Assembly: GCA_016868095.1 (NCBI GenBank)
Contig: VGHV01000017.1
Location: 1-16,602 of the forward strand
Direction: 5' to 3'
DNA: 16,602 bases
From: Betaproteobacteria bacterium
GTDB lineage: Bacteria; Pseudomonadota; Gammaproteobacteria; Burkholderiales; Burkholderiaceae_E
The position numbers and the translations under genes are program-made. The first letter of the stretch is position 1. Every line of letters starts with the position of its first letter. The notes beneath the pieces are model-generated. The model searched no databases. It was given only the letters and a program-made list of their open reading frames with translations, and was not told the origin of the DNA. Shown piece after piece: positions 1 through 7,556 of the stretch.

Positions 1-1329
1 GGCGACCTGCCGTTGTCTGACAATACCTAGTGCACCCAAGGCATCGCTCGAGGCTTGTGCAAGCACTTGGGGGCGGGGAAAGAGTCTTAAATGTTCGAGC
101 TCTGGCTTATTGGTATCGAGCAATTGACGGGGTGGGCTTACAAGCCTAAGCTGCGTGCCAAATCGATCCACCATGCGTTGGGCGAAGGTTCTTGCCGCTG
201 CAACGCTAACCTGCTGCCCAATGACCGCTCTGACCGCAAGTTCAAAGCCATCAAATGCTCCAGGCAATCGAAGACCCGTGCTGGCTGGGAAGTCAGTGCT
301 CAATGACGCATCAATAAGTGCTGGGTCTGCATCCAGATCAAACGCAGCTCTCACGATACCCACCAAACCATGAATGGCTGGAAGCAGGCTCTCGCTCATT
401 GTTAGGCTCAGTTGAGGTCGTAGTGGATCAAACAAACAATGAACCCAGCCAACTAAATACCTGCTTGGTGACTGAGGATGCACGATGGCCAGTGTTCGAA
501 AGAGATCGTGTGCGCCAATCAGTTCAAGATTGTTAATCGAGCGAACCCGCCAAAAATTGAGCATGGCTTGTATGTCAAAAGGCGGTCGATAGTCGAGCCT
601 TAGGGTAATCGAATGATCAGGAGACCCTGTTCGTTCGTTTGCGTTATTGGCTCGCAATTTGCTCGGCGATAACCTGTAATGGTTATGAAAAGAATCATTG
701 AATCGTCGAAGGCTTGAAAATCCCGCGAGTGCAGCAACCCTGGACATAGGAAGCTGACTGTCAACGAGCAATTGCTTTGCCCTAAGAAATCGTTGAGTTT
801 GTCGATACTGCAGCGGAGAAACACCCCAATAGTTTTCAAACACACGACGCAAGTGGCGATCGCTGATGCCAAGTAAGTGAGCGATCTCGGCCATGGAAGA
901 CGCGCTTTGTTTAGGGCTGCCGTCGTGCTGCTTTGCACCGTCTATGAGGTACGCAGCCTTGCGAGCCAAAATGTCGCTTGCGTCCTCACTGCTCCAATAT
1001 CTGTCGGCGGGAGCAAGTTCTGGTCGACATCGCATGCAGGGACGAAAGCCTGCGGCTTCTGCTTGTGCGGCAATCGAAAAGAAATGGCAATGTTGTTGTT
1101 TCGGTGTCTTAACCCGGCAAATGGGGCGACAGTAAATCCCAGTGCTGCTGACGCCTACAAAAAAATAACCATCAAATTTTGAATCTTTTGTACAAACTGC
1201 TTGATAGTACGCATCGGTATCGACTTGTCTTATAGAGCGATGCTTTGTTGCGGCGCATCTGACCGGTTGCTTGCTCTGAGCGCCTCGTGCAGGTTCAGAT
1301 GTTTGGCTTGCCTTGTGCATGTCATCCAT
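1..1329 (-). CDS. alkA: Ada-AlkA fusion: DNA methyl-transfer regulator with 3-methyladenine glycosylase II (3' end outside window)
   Basis: The minus-strand frame stays open from 1329 to the window edge: 443 codons with no stop, and the C-terminus is missing. Domains in order are: (1) an Ada-type zinc/methyl-acceptor domain, with Cys67, Cys71, Cys98 and Cys101 at the spacing of E. coli Ada Cys38/42/69/72, in FFVGVSSTGIYCRPIC and PCMRCRPE; (2) an AraC-type double helix-turn-helix at about 144-226; (3) an AlkA N-terminal domain from about 240; (4) the start of the HhH-GPD glycosylase fold (FELAVRAVIGQQVS near 361). The catalytic Asp of AlkA would lie beyond base 1. By family knowledge, such proteins sense methyl-phosphotriesters and excise alkylated bases. 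ATG occurs at 1329 and 1320, both with weak ribosome binding sites. The gene lies 24 nt after the selD stop in the same frame, so the two are probably co-transcribed. Confidence 0.93.
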   Translation of the reverse strand, partial: MDDMHKASQTSEPARGAQSKQPVRCAATKHRSIRQVDTDAYYQAVCTKDSKFDGYFFVGVSSTGIYCRPICRVKTPKQQHCHFFSIAAQAEAAGFRPCMRCRPELAPADRYWSSEDASDILARKAAYLIDGAKQHDGSPKQSASSMAEIAHLLGISDRHLRRVFENYWGVSPLQYRQTQRFLRAKQLLVDSQLPMSRVAALAGFSSLRRFNDSFHNHYRLSPSKLRANNANERTGSPDHSITLRLDYRPPFDIQAMLNFWRVRSINNLELIGAHDLFRTLAIVHPQSPSRYLVGWVHCLFDPLRPQLSLTMSESLLPAIHGLVGIVRAAFDLDADPALIDASLSTDFPASTGLRLPGAFDGFELAVRAVIGQQVSVAAARTFAQRMVDRFGTQLRLVSPPRQLLDTNKPELEHLRLFPRPQVLAQASSDALGALGIVRQRQVA

Positions 1330-1353
1330 CTTAACGACAAAACAGCAGCCCCA

Positions 1354-2418
1354 CTAGCCAATTTCGGACATCATCACCTCGACCCCTACCGAACCAGTTG
1401 TGACTGAGCCAATCTCGCGAGCGTCCAAACCTGTACTTGCAAAGGCTTCGAACACTTCGGCTCGAGCCTGTGGCGCGCAGGCTACCAGTAAGCCACCACT
1501 TGTTTGTGGATCTGTGAGCAATGCCCGATCCACGGCCGACAGTCTTGAGTCTAGTCTAAGCTCGTGGCCATAGGCAGACCAGTTACGAGCAGACGCCCCG
1601 GTGATATGACCAGCACCGGCATGTTGCCTCGCCATGGGTAACAGCGGGACTTTTTGCCAATCAAGCTTTAAACACAGTTTCGCTGCTCGTGCCATTTCGA
1701 GCGCATGGCCAGCTAGACCAAATCCTGTAACGTCAGTCATAGCGTGGACCCCATCCATAGTGCCAAGCTTAGATCCAGCCTTATTCAGCGAAGTTGTCAT
1801 CTGAAGCATTTGCGCATAATCAGCGTCAGCAAGCTGTCCTTTTTTAAGCGCCGCTGCGTAAATACCTACACCAAGCGGCTTGCCCAGGATAAGCAGATCG
1901 CCAGGCTTTGCATCCGCATTCCTTTTGACCTGCTTTGGGTTCACGAGTCCAAGCACAACAAGCCCGTAGATTGCCTCGACTGAGTCGATGCTGTGACCAC
2001 CCGCAATTGGGATTGCAGCTTCACGACAGATCGACTGTCCACCCTCCAAAATGCTCCCAATGGTTGTCGTGCTAAGTACATTAATCGGCATGCCTACGAG
2101 CGCGAGCGCCATGATGGGCGTTCCACCCATGGCATAGATATCCGAGATTGCGTTGGTGGCGGCGATACGTCCAAAAGCATAAGGATCATCAACAATTGGC
2201 ATGAAGAAGTCTGTGGTAGCAGCAATGGCCTGGTGCTCGTTAATCTGATAGACAGCAGCATCATCCGACGTCCCGATGCCAACAAGCAGCTCATCGGGCA
2301 CAGGCATGGCCACCGTCGATTTGAGCATCTCAGAAAGTAAGCCCGGTGCAATCTTGCAACCGCAGCCACCACCATGCGAAAGCGATGTGAGCGGTGGTTC
2401 TTGTGATGTTGTTGTCAT
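1354..2418 (-). CDS. selD: Selenide, water dikinase (selenophosphate synthase)
   Basis: SelD makes selenophosphate from selenide and ATP, the selenium donor for selenocysteine and for 2-selenouridine in tRNA. The N-terminal GGGCGCK loop carries Cys19 and Lys22, matching E. coli Cys17 and Lys20, so this is the Cys and not the Sec form. TTDFF and ATNAISDIYAMGG are the AIRS/PurM-like ATP-binding signatures, and TDPQTSGGLL near the C-terminus is also typical. With the ATG at 2418 the protein is 354 residues, close to the family norm. The frame stays open upstream to 2499, but those starts would overlap the divergent gene and add an unconserved leader; no start has a good ribosome binding site. 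No selA, selB or tRNA 2-selenouridine synthase gene is visible nearby, so which selenium product is made cannot be told here. Confidence 0.95.
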   Translation of the reverse strand: MTTTSQEPPLTSLSHGGGCGCKIAPGLLSEMLKSTVAMPVPDELLVGIGTSDDAAVYQINEHQAIAATTDFFMPIVDDPYAFGRIAATNAISDIYAMGGTPIMALALVGMPINVLSTTTIGSILEGGQSICREAAIPIAGGHSIDSVEAIYGLVVLGLVNPKQVKRNADAKPGDLLILGKPLGVGIYAAALKKGQLADADYAQMLQMTTSLNKAGSKLGTMDGVHAMTDVTGFGLAGHALEMARAAKLCLKLDWQKVPLLPMARQHAGAGHITGASARNWSAYGHELRLDSRLSAVDRALLTDPQTSGGLLVACAPQARAEVFEAFASTGLDAREIGSVTTGSVGVEVMMSEIG

Positions 2419-2509
2419 AGCATGAAGTCCGGGAAAAGCCGGCATTGTATGATGCAAGGCGTGTGAGCGCATGGACCGCAACAGGTCAAAGAATCGCAAG
2501 AGGAATGCT
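2419..2509. promoter_or_regulatory. Divergent intergenic region between selD and the E1 alpha gene
   Basis: The chosen start codons of two divergent genes are separated by 91 bases, so promoters for both directions should lie here. A good ribosome binding site (AAGAGGA, about 2498-2504) precedes the plus-strand ATG at 2510 and favours that start over the in-frame ATG at 2471. I could not pick out a convincing -35/-10 pair on either strand. Confidence 0.5.
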
Positions 2510-3535
2510 ATGGAATCCGCAAGTCGACGAGGCGAACTGATCGAACTTTATCGCATGATGCTTCGGATTCGCGCATTTGAAGATGCTGCTGAAGCAGCAA
2601 GCCAGGGCGGTGTGGCTGCTTGGGGTCAAAAGACCTCGGCTGCGCCTGCCAGAGTTCGTGGCCCGCTTCATCTGTCGACCGGCCAGGAGGCGGTTGCTGC
2701 CGGTGTGTGCGCGAATCTCAGGCGTACAGATCTGATCACCTCAACCCATCGCGGTCATGGCCATACGCTTGCGAAAGGTGCACATCCTTACCGGATGATG
2801 GCTGAGCTCTTTGGGCGCGCGGATGGCTATAACCACGGCAAGGGCGGGTCGATGCATATTGCGGATTTTTCGGTGGGCATGTTGGGTGCGAACGGCGTCG
2901 TTGCGGCAGGCATGCCCATCGCAGTGGGTGCTGCGCATGCGATCAAACTTCAGCACGGTGATGATCGGATCGTTGCCTGTTTTTTTGGTGATGGGGCCAT
3001 TAATCGCGGCCCGTTTTTGGAGACTTTCAATTGGGCTAAGGTTTATCAGCTTCCCGTTTTATTTGTTTGTGAAGATAACGCCTACGCCGCCACAACGCGC
3101 TCTTCTTCGGTAACGGCAGGAGAGGGTGTCTGTGAACGAGCGCGAGGTATTGGTATTGATGTTGAATCAATTGATGGTAACGACGTTGAGGCTGTTGACG
3201 ACGCCGCGGCAAGGCTTACTGAGTCCATAAGAAGGGGCTTCGGTCCTTTGCTTTTACATGCAAGGACATATCGCTTTAAGGGGCACGTATCTGTGGATCC
3301 TGGTACTTATCGTGAGCAAGACGAAGTCGATCAAGCTATGTGCCATGACCCCATTATTTTGGCGATGCGAAAGCTTAGCGCTCAAGCTGTTCAGCAAGCG
3401 GTCCTCGACCAGATTAAGCAACAAGCCGATCAAGAGATGGCCGACGCGTTAGCAAGGGCCAACGAGGCAGCATGGCCGCTTGCCAGCGATGCGTACTTAG
3501 ATGTTCAAACATCTGGAGCTGGTCAATGGTTCTAG
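2510..3535 (+). CDS. Thiamine-diphosphate-dependent 2-oxoacid dehydrogenase E1, alpha subunit (PdhA/AcoA-like)
   Basis: The 341-residue protein belongs to the E1 alpha family (pyruvate, branched-chain or acetoin dehydrogenase type), which decarboxylates a 2-oxoacid or cleaves acetoin on ThDP. Visible signatures are RGHGH (81-85), HGKGGSMH (109-116) and the ThDP motif starting GDGAIN at 160. The motif ends CEDN at 187-190, where the family usually has NN. YRFKGHVSVDPGTYR matches the usual RGHSxSDPxxYR loop. An insertion of about ten residues (about 31-50, rich in Ala, Gln and Gly) precedes HLSTGQEAV. The start at 2510 is chosen for its AAGAGGA ribosome binding site. The E1 beta gene follows after 16 nt. 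No E2 or E3 gene is present, so the acceptor partner and true substrate are unknown. Confidence 0.88.
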   Translation: MESASRRGELIELYRMMLRIRAFEDAAEAASQGGVAAWGQKTSAAPARVRGPLHLSTGQEAVAAGVCANLRRTDLITSTHRGHGHTLAKGAHPYRMMAELFGRADGYNHGKGGSMHIADFSVGMLGANGVVAAGMPIAVGAAHAIKLQHGDDRIVACFFGDGAINRGPFLETFNWAKVYQLPVLFVCEDNAYAATTRSSSVTAGEGVCERARGIGIDVESIDGNDVEAVDDAAARLTESIRRGFGPLLLHARTYRFKGHVSVDPGTYREQDEVDQAMCHDPIILAMRKLSAQAVQQAVLDQIKQQADQEMADALARANEAAWPLASDAYLDVQTSGAGQWF

Positions 3536-3551
3536 TCTTTGGAGCAATACA

Positions 3552-4517
3552 ATGCCTTTAAGCCTTAGCTACGCGCAGGCTGCAGCGCTTGCGCTAAGCG
3601 AATCAATGGATCTCGACCCTCGTATTATTGCCCTTGGCGAGGATATCGGTCGCGGCGGCGTCTTTGCCCAGTACGCTGGCTTGCAGTCAAAGTTCGGTCC
3701 TGCTCGAATCATTGATACTCCAATCTCTGAAGCGACCATGATTGGCGCAGGGGTTGGTATGGCATTGGCCGGTATGCGGCCTGTCGTTGAAATGCGGGTT
3801 GTTGATTTTGCGATTTGTGCTATGGACGAGATCGTAAATCAGGCTGCTAAGAATCGTTATATGTTTGGTGGTCAGGGCCGTGTGTCGATGCTGATGCGCT
3901 TACCGAATGGGATTTGGAACGGTTCAGCCGCACAGCACGCACAATCACTTGAGTCCTGGTTTGTGCACATTCCTGGATTAACCGTTCTTGCCCCATCAAC
4001 TGCCTCGGACAATTACCATCTTTTCAAGGCGGCGCTCGCATCAGATGATCCCGTGGTCTACATGGAGCATAAGGAGCTTTGGCAGCAAACGGGCTTGGTC
4101 GACATCGCCGAGACTTCGTTACAAGTTATTGGTGAGGCTGCAGTTTGCAGAAAGGGTAGCGATCTAACGATTGTTAGTTGGTCTGCCACGATACCCCGAT
4201 TAATGAGCCTTGTCGACGAGCTCAGCTTAAGTGGTCTTTCGATTGAACTGATCGATTTGAGGAGTCTTTGGCCTTGGGATCAAACGACCGTCCTTGAATC
4301 GGTCGAAAAGACTCGGCGTTGCTTGGTGGTCCATGAAGCGGTGCAAGTGGCAGGATTTGGAGCGGAAGTTGCTGCATTTGTTGCCGAGCATAGTGGCTTG
4401 CCCGTCGCACGCTGCGGCGCTCCCCGGATACCGGTCGGCTATGCACCACCGCTTGAAGCTGAGTCAGTACTAAGTCTCGAACGGGTGAGGGCAAAGATCG
4501 ATCAGTTGCTGGCTTGA
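3552..4517 (+). CDS. Thiamine-diphosphate-dependent 2-oxoacid dehydrogenase E1, beta subunit (PdhB/AcoB-like)
   Basis: The 321-residue protein is a transketolase-like E1 beta partner for the preceding gene. It shows GEDIG (29-33), FGPARIIDTPISE (48-60, with the Glu expected to activate ThDP at 60), AMDEIVNQAAK and the QHAQSLESWFVHIPGL active-site segment with His129. The C-terminal half has the transketolase C-terminal fold features (SDLTIVSWSATI, IDLRSLWPWD, VVHEAV). The ATG at 3552 has GGAG at 3541-3544 and avoids overlap with the alpha gene; an upstream in-frame ATG at 3501 lies inside the alpha gene and is unlikely. The gene ends four bases from the convergent MDR gene. Family assignment is firm, but pyruvate, acetoin or branched-chain specificity cannot be decided from the sequence. 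Confidence 0.9.
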   Translation: MPLSLSYAQAAALALSESMDLDPRIIALGEDIGRGGVFAQYAGLQSKFGPARIIDTPISEATMIGAGVGMALAGMRPVVEMRVVDFAICAMDEIVNQAAKNRYMFGGQGRVSMLMRLPNGIWNGSAAQHAQSLESWFVHIPGLTVLAPSTASDNYHLFKAALASDDPVVYMEHKELWQQTGLVDIAETSLQVIGEAAVCRKGSDLTIVSWSATIPRLMSLVDELSLSGLSIELIDLRSLWPWDQTTVLESVEKTRRCLVVHEAVQVAGFGAEVAAFVAEHSGLPVARCGAPRIPVGYAPPLEAESVLSLERVRAKIDQLLA

Positions 4518-4521
4518 TTGG

Positions 4522-5505
4522 CTAGCTTATGCTAACTATAACTTTCCCTCGTGGACGTCCTGTCTCCTGGCGTTGATGAGCTTTGGCGATTTCATCGAGC
4601 GGCCAACGACTGTCGATCCGATGCCAAAGCTGGCCAGCCGCTAGGCAGCTTTGCACGAAGGCGACTGCTTCTAACTTTCTAGATTCTGGAACCGAAAAAA
4701 TACCTACACCGCATAGCCGGATGTTTCGATGCATAAATGCGGCCCAGTCGAGCGTGGGTGCAGGATTACTGGCTGTACCAAAACTTGCAATCGTGCCGTT
4801 TACAGCGGTAATGCGTGAGGCGATGTGCAAGTGAGCGCCGAGGTCCACGTCAACAACACAACGCGCACCGCGACCATGGGTGAAATCGAGGGCCGCTTTG
4901 AGGAAGTCATCCCTTTCTGAATTGATAACAAGGTCTGCGCCTGCACGATGAGCATCTTCTTCCTTTTCGGCCTCACCACGTACTACTGCCAAGACGCGGG
5001 CGCCCATTATCTTTGCCAATTGGACGGCATAATTACAGACCACACCAGCTGCTCCTGTCACGATGACTGCTTCGCCCTCTAAAGGGCCTGCAAGCATAAG
5101 TGAATGACAGGCGGTAAGGGCGGGCACGCCGAGGCATGCACCGACTTCGAAGTCCACCGCTTCGGGTAGGGTTATGGCGCGCGACTGATCAACGCAGACA
5201 AATTCCGCTGCGGTTCCACCTGCCTGTTGATGAAAGGCCTCCCAGACCCATACACGTTCACCTAGACGTGAGAGGTCTACGCCTTGTCCGAGGGCAGCAA
5301 TAACGCCTGCGCCATCGTATCCAGGGATCATCCTTTGGGTTGGCGCAGGACCTCGCTGGCCGGCTCTGCGTTTCCAGTCGGTCGGGTTGACGCCGTGGGA
5401 TTTAAGACCTACCAGCACCTGCCCGGGCATCGGATCAGGTGTGGGGACCTCACCAACCTGCAAGACGTCGATCGATCCAGTTTCTAGATACCAAGCGGCT
5501 TTCAT
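4522..5505 (-). CDS. Zinc-independent MDR-family NADPH:quinone oxidoreductase-like protein
   Basis: The 327-residue protein belongs to the medium-chain dehydrogenase/reductase superfamily, quinone oxidoreductase branch. It has the GroES-like N-terminal half (GVNPTDWKRRAG, PGYDGAGV, LGERVW) and a Rossmann half beginning VIVTGAAG at 147. No catalytic zinc Cys/His set is seen. The nucleotide-binding loop reads GAAGVVCNYAVQLAK (151-165), where the family normally has a Gly (GAVGHYAIQLAK or GGVGxxAxQLAK) at the position of Cys157. That substitution may weaken NADPH binding or change the cofactor pocket. GRPRGKVIVS at the end is typical. The gene is convergent with the E1 beta gene (4-nt gap) and lies 102 nt downstream of the same-strand SDR gene, so they may be co-transcribed. 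Substrate unknown. Confidence 0.88.
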   Translation of the reverse strand: MKAAWYLETGSIDVLQVGEVPTPDPMPGQVLVGLKSHGVNPTDWKRRAGQRGPAPTQRMIPGYDGAGVIAALGQGVDLSRLGERVWVWEAFHQQAGGTAAEFVCVDQSRAITLPEAVDFEVGACLGVPALTACHSLMLAGPLEGEAVIVTGAAGVVCNYAVQLAKIMGARVLAVVRGEAEKEEDAHRAGADLVINSERDDFLKAALDFTHGRGARCVVDVDLGAHLHIASRITAVNGTIASFGTASNPAPTLDWAAFMHRNIRLCGVGIFSVPESRKLEAVAFVQSCLAAGQLWHRIDSRWPLDEIAKAHQRQETGRPRGKVIVSIS

Positions 5506-5607
5506 GGGGAAACACTTAGTTTATTGATTGGTCCATTAGCATGCCACAAATCAACGCAGTAGGGTAATCCCCATTTCCATACCGATCCAAGAAATATCCA
5601 TGGAGTT
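5506..5607. other. Gap between the SDR and MDR genes
   Basis: The 102 bases between two same-strand genes have no clear ribosome binding site directly before the MDR ATG (minus-strand upstream is TTTCCCC), no obvious terminator and no small ORF I would support. Confidence 0.4.
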
Positions 5608-6396
5608 TCACGCATCGTCAACTTGAGACTGATGATTCCACCACGCGAGGTCAGAATGGGCTCTGAGGTCAAGCTCAAAGGTCCAAGCCGAGCGATGCTG
5701 ATGGGCAAGGTAATAATAGGTATTCGCAATTTCTGCAGGTAGGAGAAGGCCGTCGTGCTCGAGACCGCGCGATGTACGCAAGGCTTGAAAGCGCTCGGGA
5801 CCGAGCATTTTTCCAAGCGTGTCGGGCGCATCAACGGCGCCGTCGATCACGATGTGGGCAATATGAATGCCCTTAGGGGCAAATTGGGCGTTGAGCGATT
5901 GACACAGCATGCGCCTGCCACCCATAGCAGCGCTATGAGAATGTTGACCCGCGTTGCCACGCATCGCGGCTGTTGCCGAAGTCACTATAAGCGTACCTCG
6001 GCCTCGTTGCTCCATGAATGGGAACAGTACTTTAGCTAGGCGGAAGAGGCCAAAGGTTGCGATGCGCCAGCCCAATTCAAACTGCTTGAGCGTGGTATTG
6101 GCAAGGCCACGATCGCCAATCTGGGCACCAAGATTAAAAACTGCGACAGTTATGGGTCCGATATCGTTCTCAATCGAGCAAACAAGATGCTCGATACTTC
6201 CTTCTTCGGCAGCGTTCAGTATAAAACCTGTCGATGTTCCGCCATCACGTTTAATGTCATCAACCAAACTATCTAAGCCTGGCCTGTCACTTCGCCTTGC
6301 AAGGCATGCATGAAAGCCCTCTTGAGCAAACCGCTTGGCTACATGCCCGCCAATGCCGGCACCAGCCCCAAGGATTAAACAGACTGGCTTGGTCAT
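5608..6396 (-). CDS. Atypical short-chain dehydrogenase/reductase lacking the catalytic Tyr and Lys
   Basis: The 262-residue Rossmann protein has the SDR cofactor motif GAGAGIG (10-16) and an NNAG-like segment altered to FNLGAQ (86-91). The active-site strand has Ser140 (IVTSATAAMRG). Where the catalytic YxxxK should follow, it reads HSAAM, placing His154 and Met158 at the Tyr and Lys positions. The C-terminal AWTFELDLR matches a recognisable SDR subgroup whose members often end shortly after this motif. ATG 6396 is chosen because GAGGAGAC lies six bases upstream; the longer frame from 6438 adds an unconserved leader. It could be a divergent reductase, an isomerase-like or binding protein, or a non-enzymatic partner. 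It is transcribed away from the FMN reductase gene. Confidence 0.87.
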   Translation of the reverse strand: MTKPVCLILGAGAGIGGHVAKRFAQEGFHACLARRSDRPGLDSLVDDIKRDGGTSTGFILNAAEEGSIEHLVCSIENDIGPITVAVFNLGAQIGDRGLANTTLKQFELGWRIATFGLFRLAKVLFPFMEQRGRGTLIVTSATAAMRGNAGQHSHSAAMGGRRMLCQSLNAQFAPKGIHIAHIVIDGAVDAPDTLGKMLGPERFQALRTSRGLEHDGLLLPAEIANTYYYLAHQHRSAWTFELDLRAHSDLAWWNHQSQVDDA

Positions 6397-6529
6397 CAAT
6401 GTCTCCTCGTTGATTGTTTGATCGGCCTGTCTTGCCATAATGATGTCAGGCTACTTGAGAAGGCCGCAAGCTTGCAATTATGGATCAGATGGCGTAGAAA
6501 AGTGGCTCGTTATAGGGGGTTCTAACGTT
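6397..6529. promoter_or_regulatory. Divergent intergenic region with a small palindrome
   Basis: The 133 bases separate the SDR gene (minus) and the FMN reductase gene (plus). A perfect 10-bp palindrome GCAAGCTTGC lies at 6466-6475 near the middle and could be an operator half-site pair, though a palindrome this short can arise by chance. AGGGGG at about 6514-6519 is a possible ribosome binding site for the ATG at 6530. Confidence 0.35.
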
Positions 6530-7507
6530 ATGAAAACAAAAATCACTGAATTGTTCGGGATCCAACACCCGATTATTCAAGGTGGTATGCATTATGTTGG
6601 TTTTGCTGAGTTGGCTGCTGCAGTCAGCAATGCAGGGGGCTTAGGGATTATTACGGGTCTCACTCAAAAGACGCCTGAACTTCTTGCACATGAGATTGCA
6701 AAGTGTCGAGCGATGACCGATAAGCCCTTCGGTGTCAATCTCACTTTCCTGCCGACTGTAACAAGCCCTGACTATCCTGGTTACATTAAGGCAATAATTG
6801 ATGGTGGCGTCAGGGTTGTCGAGACAGCAGGCAATAATCCACAGAAGTGGCTGCCGATGATGCAAGAAGCCGGCGTCAAGGTGATTCATAAGTGCACAAG
6901 CGTTCGCCACTCATTGAAAGCGCAGGCGATTGGTTGCGATGCTGTCAGTGTGGATGGATTTGAATGTGGCGGTCATCCAGGTGAAGACGATGTTCCTAAT
7001 TTTATATTGCTTCCTCGTGCGGCCGACGAGCTGAAGATTCCATTCGTGGCAAGTGGTGGTATGGCTGATGGACGCAGTTTGGTGGCAGCCCTTGCTCTTG
7101 GTGCCGACGGTATAAATATGGGTACACGTTTTATAGCTACACAAGAGGCACCCGTCCACCAATATGTTAAGGAAGCCATTCTTGCGGCGAGTGAACTCGA
7201 CACCCGCCTGGTGATGCGGCCATTGCGCAATACCGAGCGTGTATTGAATAACGCTGCAGTTGAACGATTGCTTGAGAAGGAGCGATCGCTTGGGGCCGGA
7301 CTCAAGTTTGAGGACATCATTGATGAGGTCGCTGGGGTGTATCCCAAGATCATGCTCGATGGTGCCATGGACGCCGGCGCATGGAGTTGCGGCATGGTTG
7401 CTGGATTGATCCATGATATCCCCACGGTCAAAGCATTGATCGATCGTATGATGGCTGAGGCTGAGTCGATCATTAGCCGGCGGCTTGCAGGCATGCAGAC
7501 ATCTTGA
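6530..7507 (+). CDS. FMN-dependent NAD(P)H:quinone reductase / nitronate monooxygenase-like protein
   Basis: The 325-residue TIM-barrel flavoprotein belongs to the 2-nitropropane dioxygenase/FabK superfamily. It shows IIQGGMHYVG (15-24), GVNLTFLPT, VETAGNNP, KVIHKCTSVRH, DGFECGGHPGEDD (142-154), ASGGMADGR (174-182) and GADGINMGTR (191-200), the last two contributing to FMN phosphate binding. This set closely resembles, from memory, the P. aeruginosa PA1024-type enzyme, shown to be an NADH:quinone reductase although its homologues are routinely annotated as nitronate monooxygenases. The start at 6530 matches the family N-terminus; the frame is open back to 6440. It stands divergently from the SDR gene and 49 nt before a sulfurtransferase gene. 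Quinone reduction is the better guess than nitronate oxidation. Confidence 0.88.
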   Translation: MKTKITELFGIQHPIIQGGMHYVGFAELAAAVSNAGGLGIITGLTQKTPELLAHEIAKCRAMTDKPFGVNLTFLPTVTSPDYPGYIKAIIDGGVRVVETAGNNPQKWLPMMQEAGVKVIHKCTSVRHSLKAQAIGCDAVSVDGFECGGHPGEDDVPNFILLPRAADELKIPFVASGGMADGRSLVAALALGADGINMGTRFIATQEAPVHQYVKEAILAASELDTRLVMRPLRNTERVLNNAAVERLLEKERSLGAGLKFEDIIDEVAGVYPKIMLDGAMDAGAWSCGMVAGLIHDIPTVKALIDRMMAEAESIISRRLAGMQTS

Positions 7508-7556
7508 TGCCCTGACTGAGGGTTTTTGCAGATGACTACTTAATATCAAGGCCATC

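Noticed and set aside
600..938. 112-residue minus-strand ORF and several plus-strand ORFs over 91-1407
   Set aside because: They are out-of-frame shadows; the real frame on the minus strand encodes a continuous Ada-AlkA protein that runs off the left edge.
2419..2499. N-terminal extension of SelD to the ATG at 2499
   Set aside because: It would overlap the divergent upstream region, has no good ribosome binding site and lies outside the conserved SelD N-terminus.
4505..4545. Possible bidirectional terminator between the convergent E1 beta and MDR genes
   Set aside because: Only a 4-bp TAGC/GCTA stem with no T-tract is present; too weak to call.
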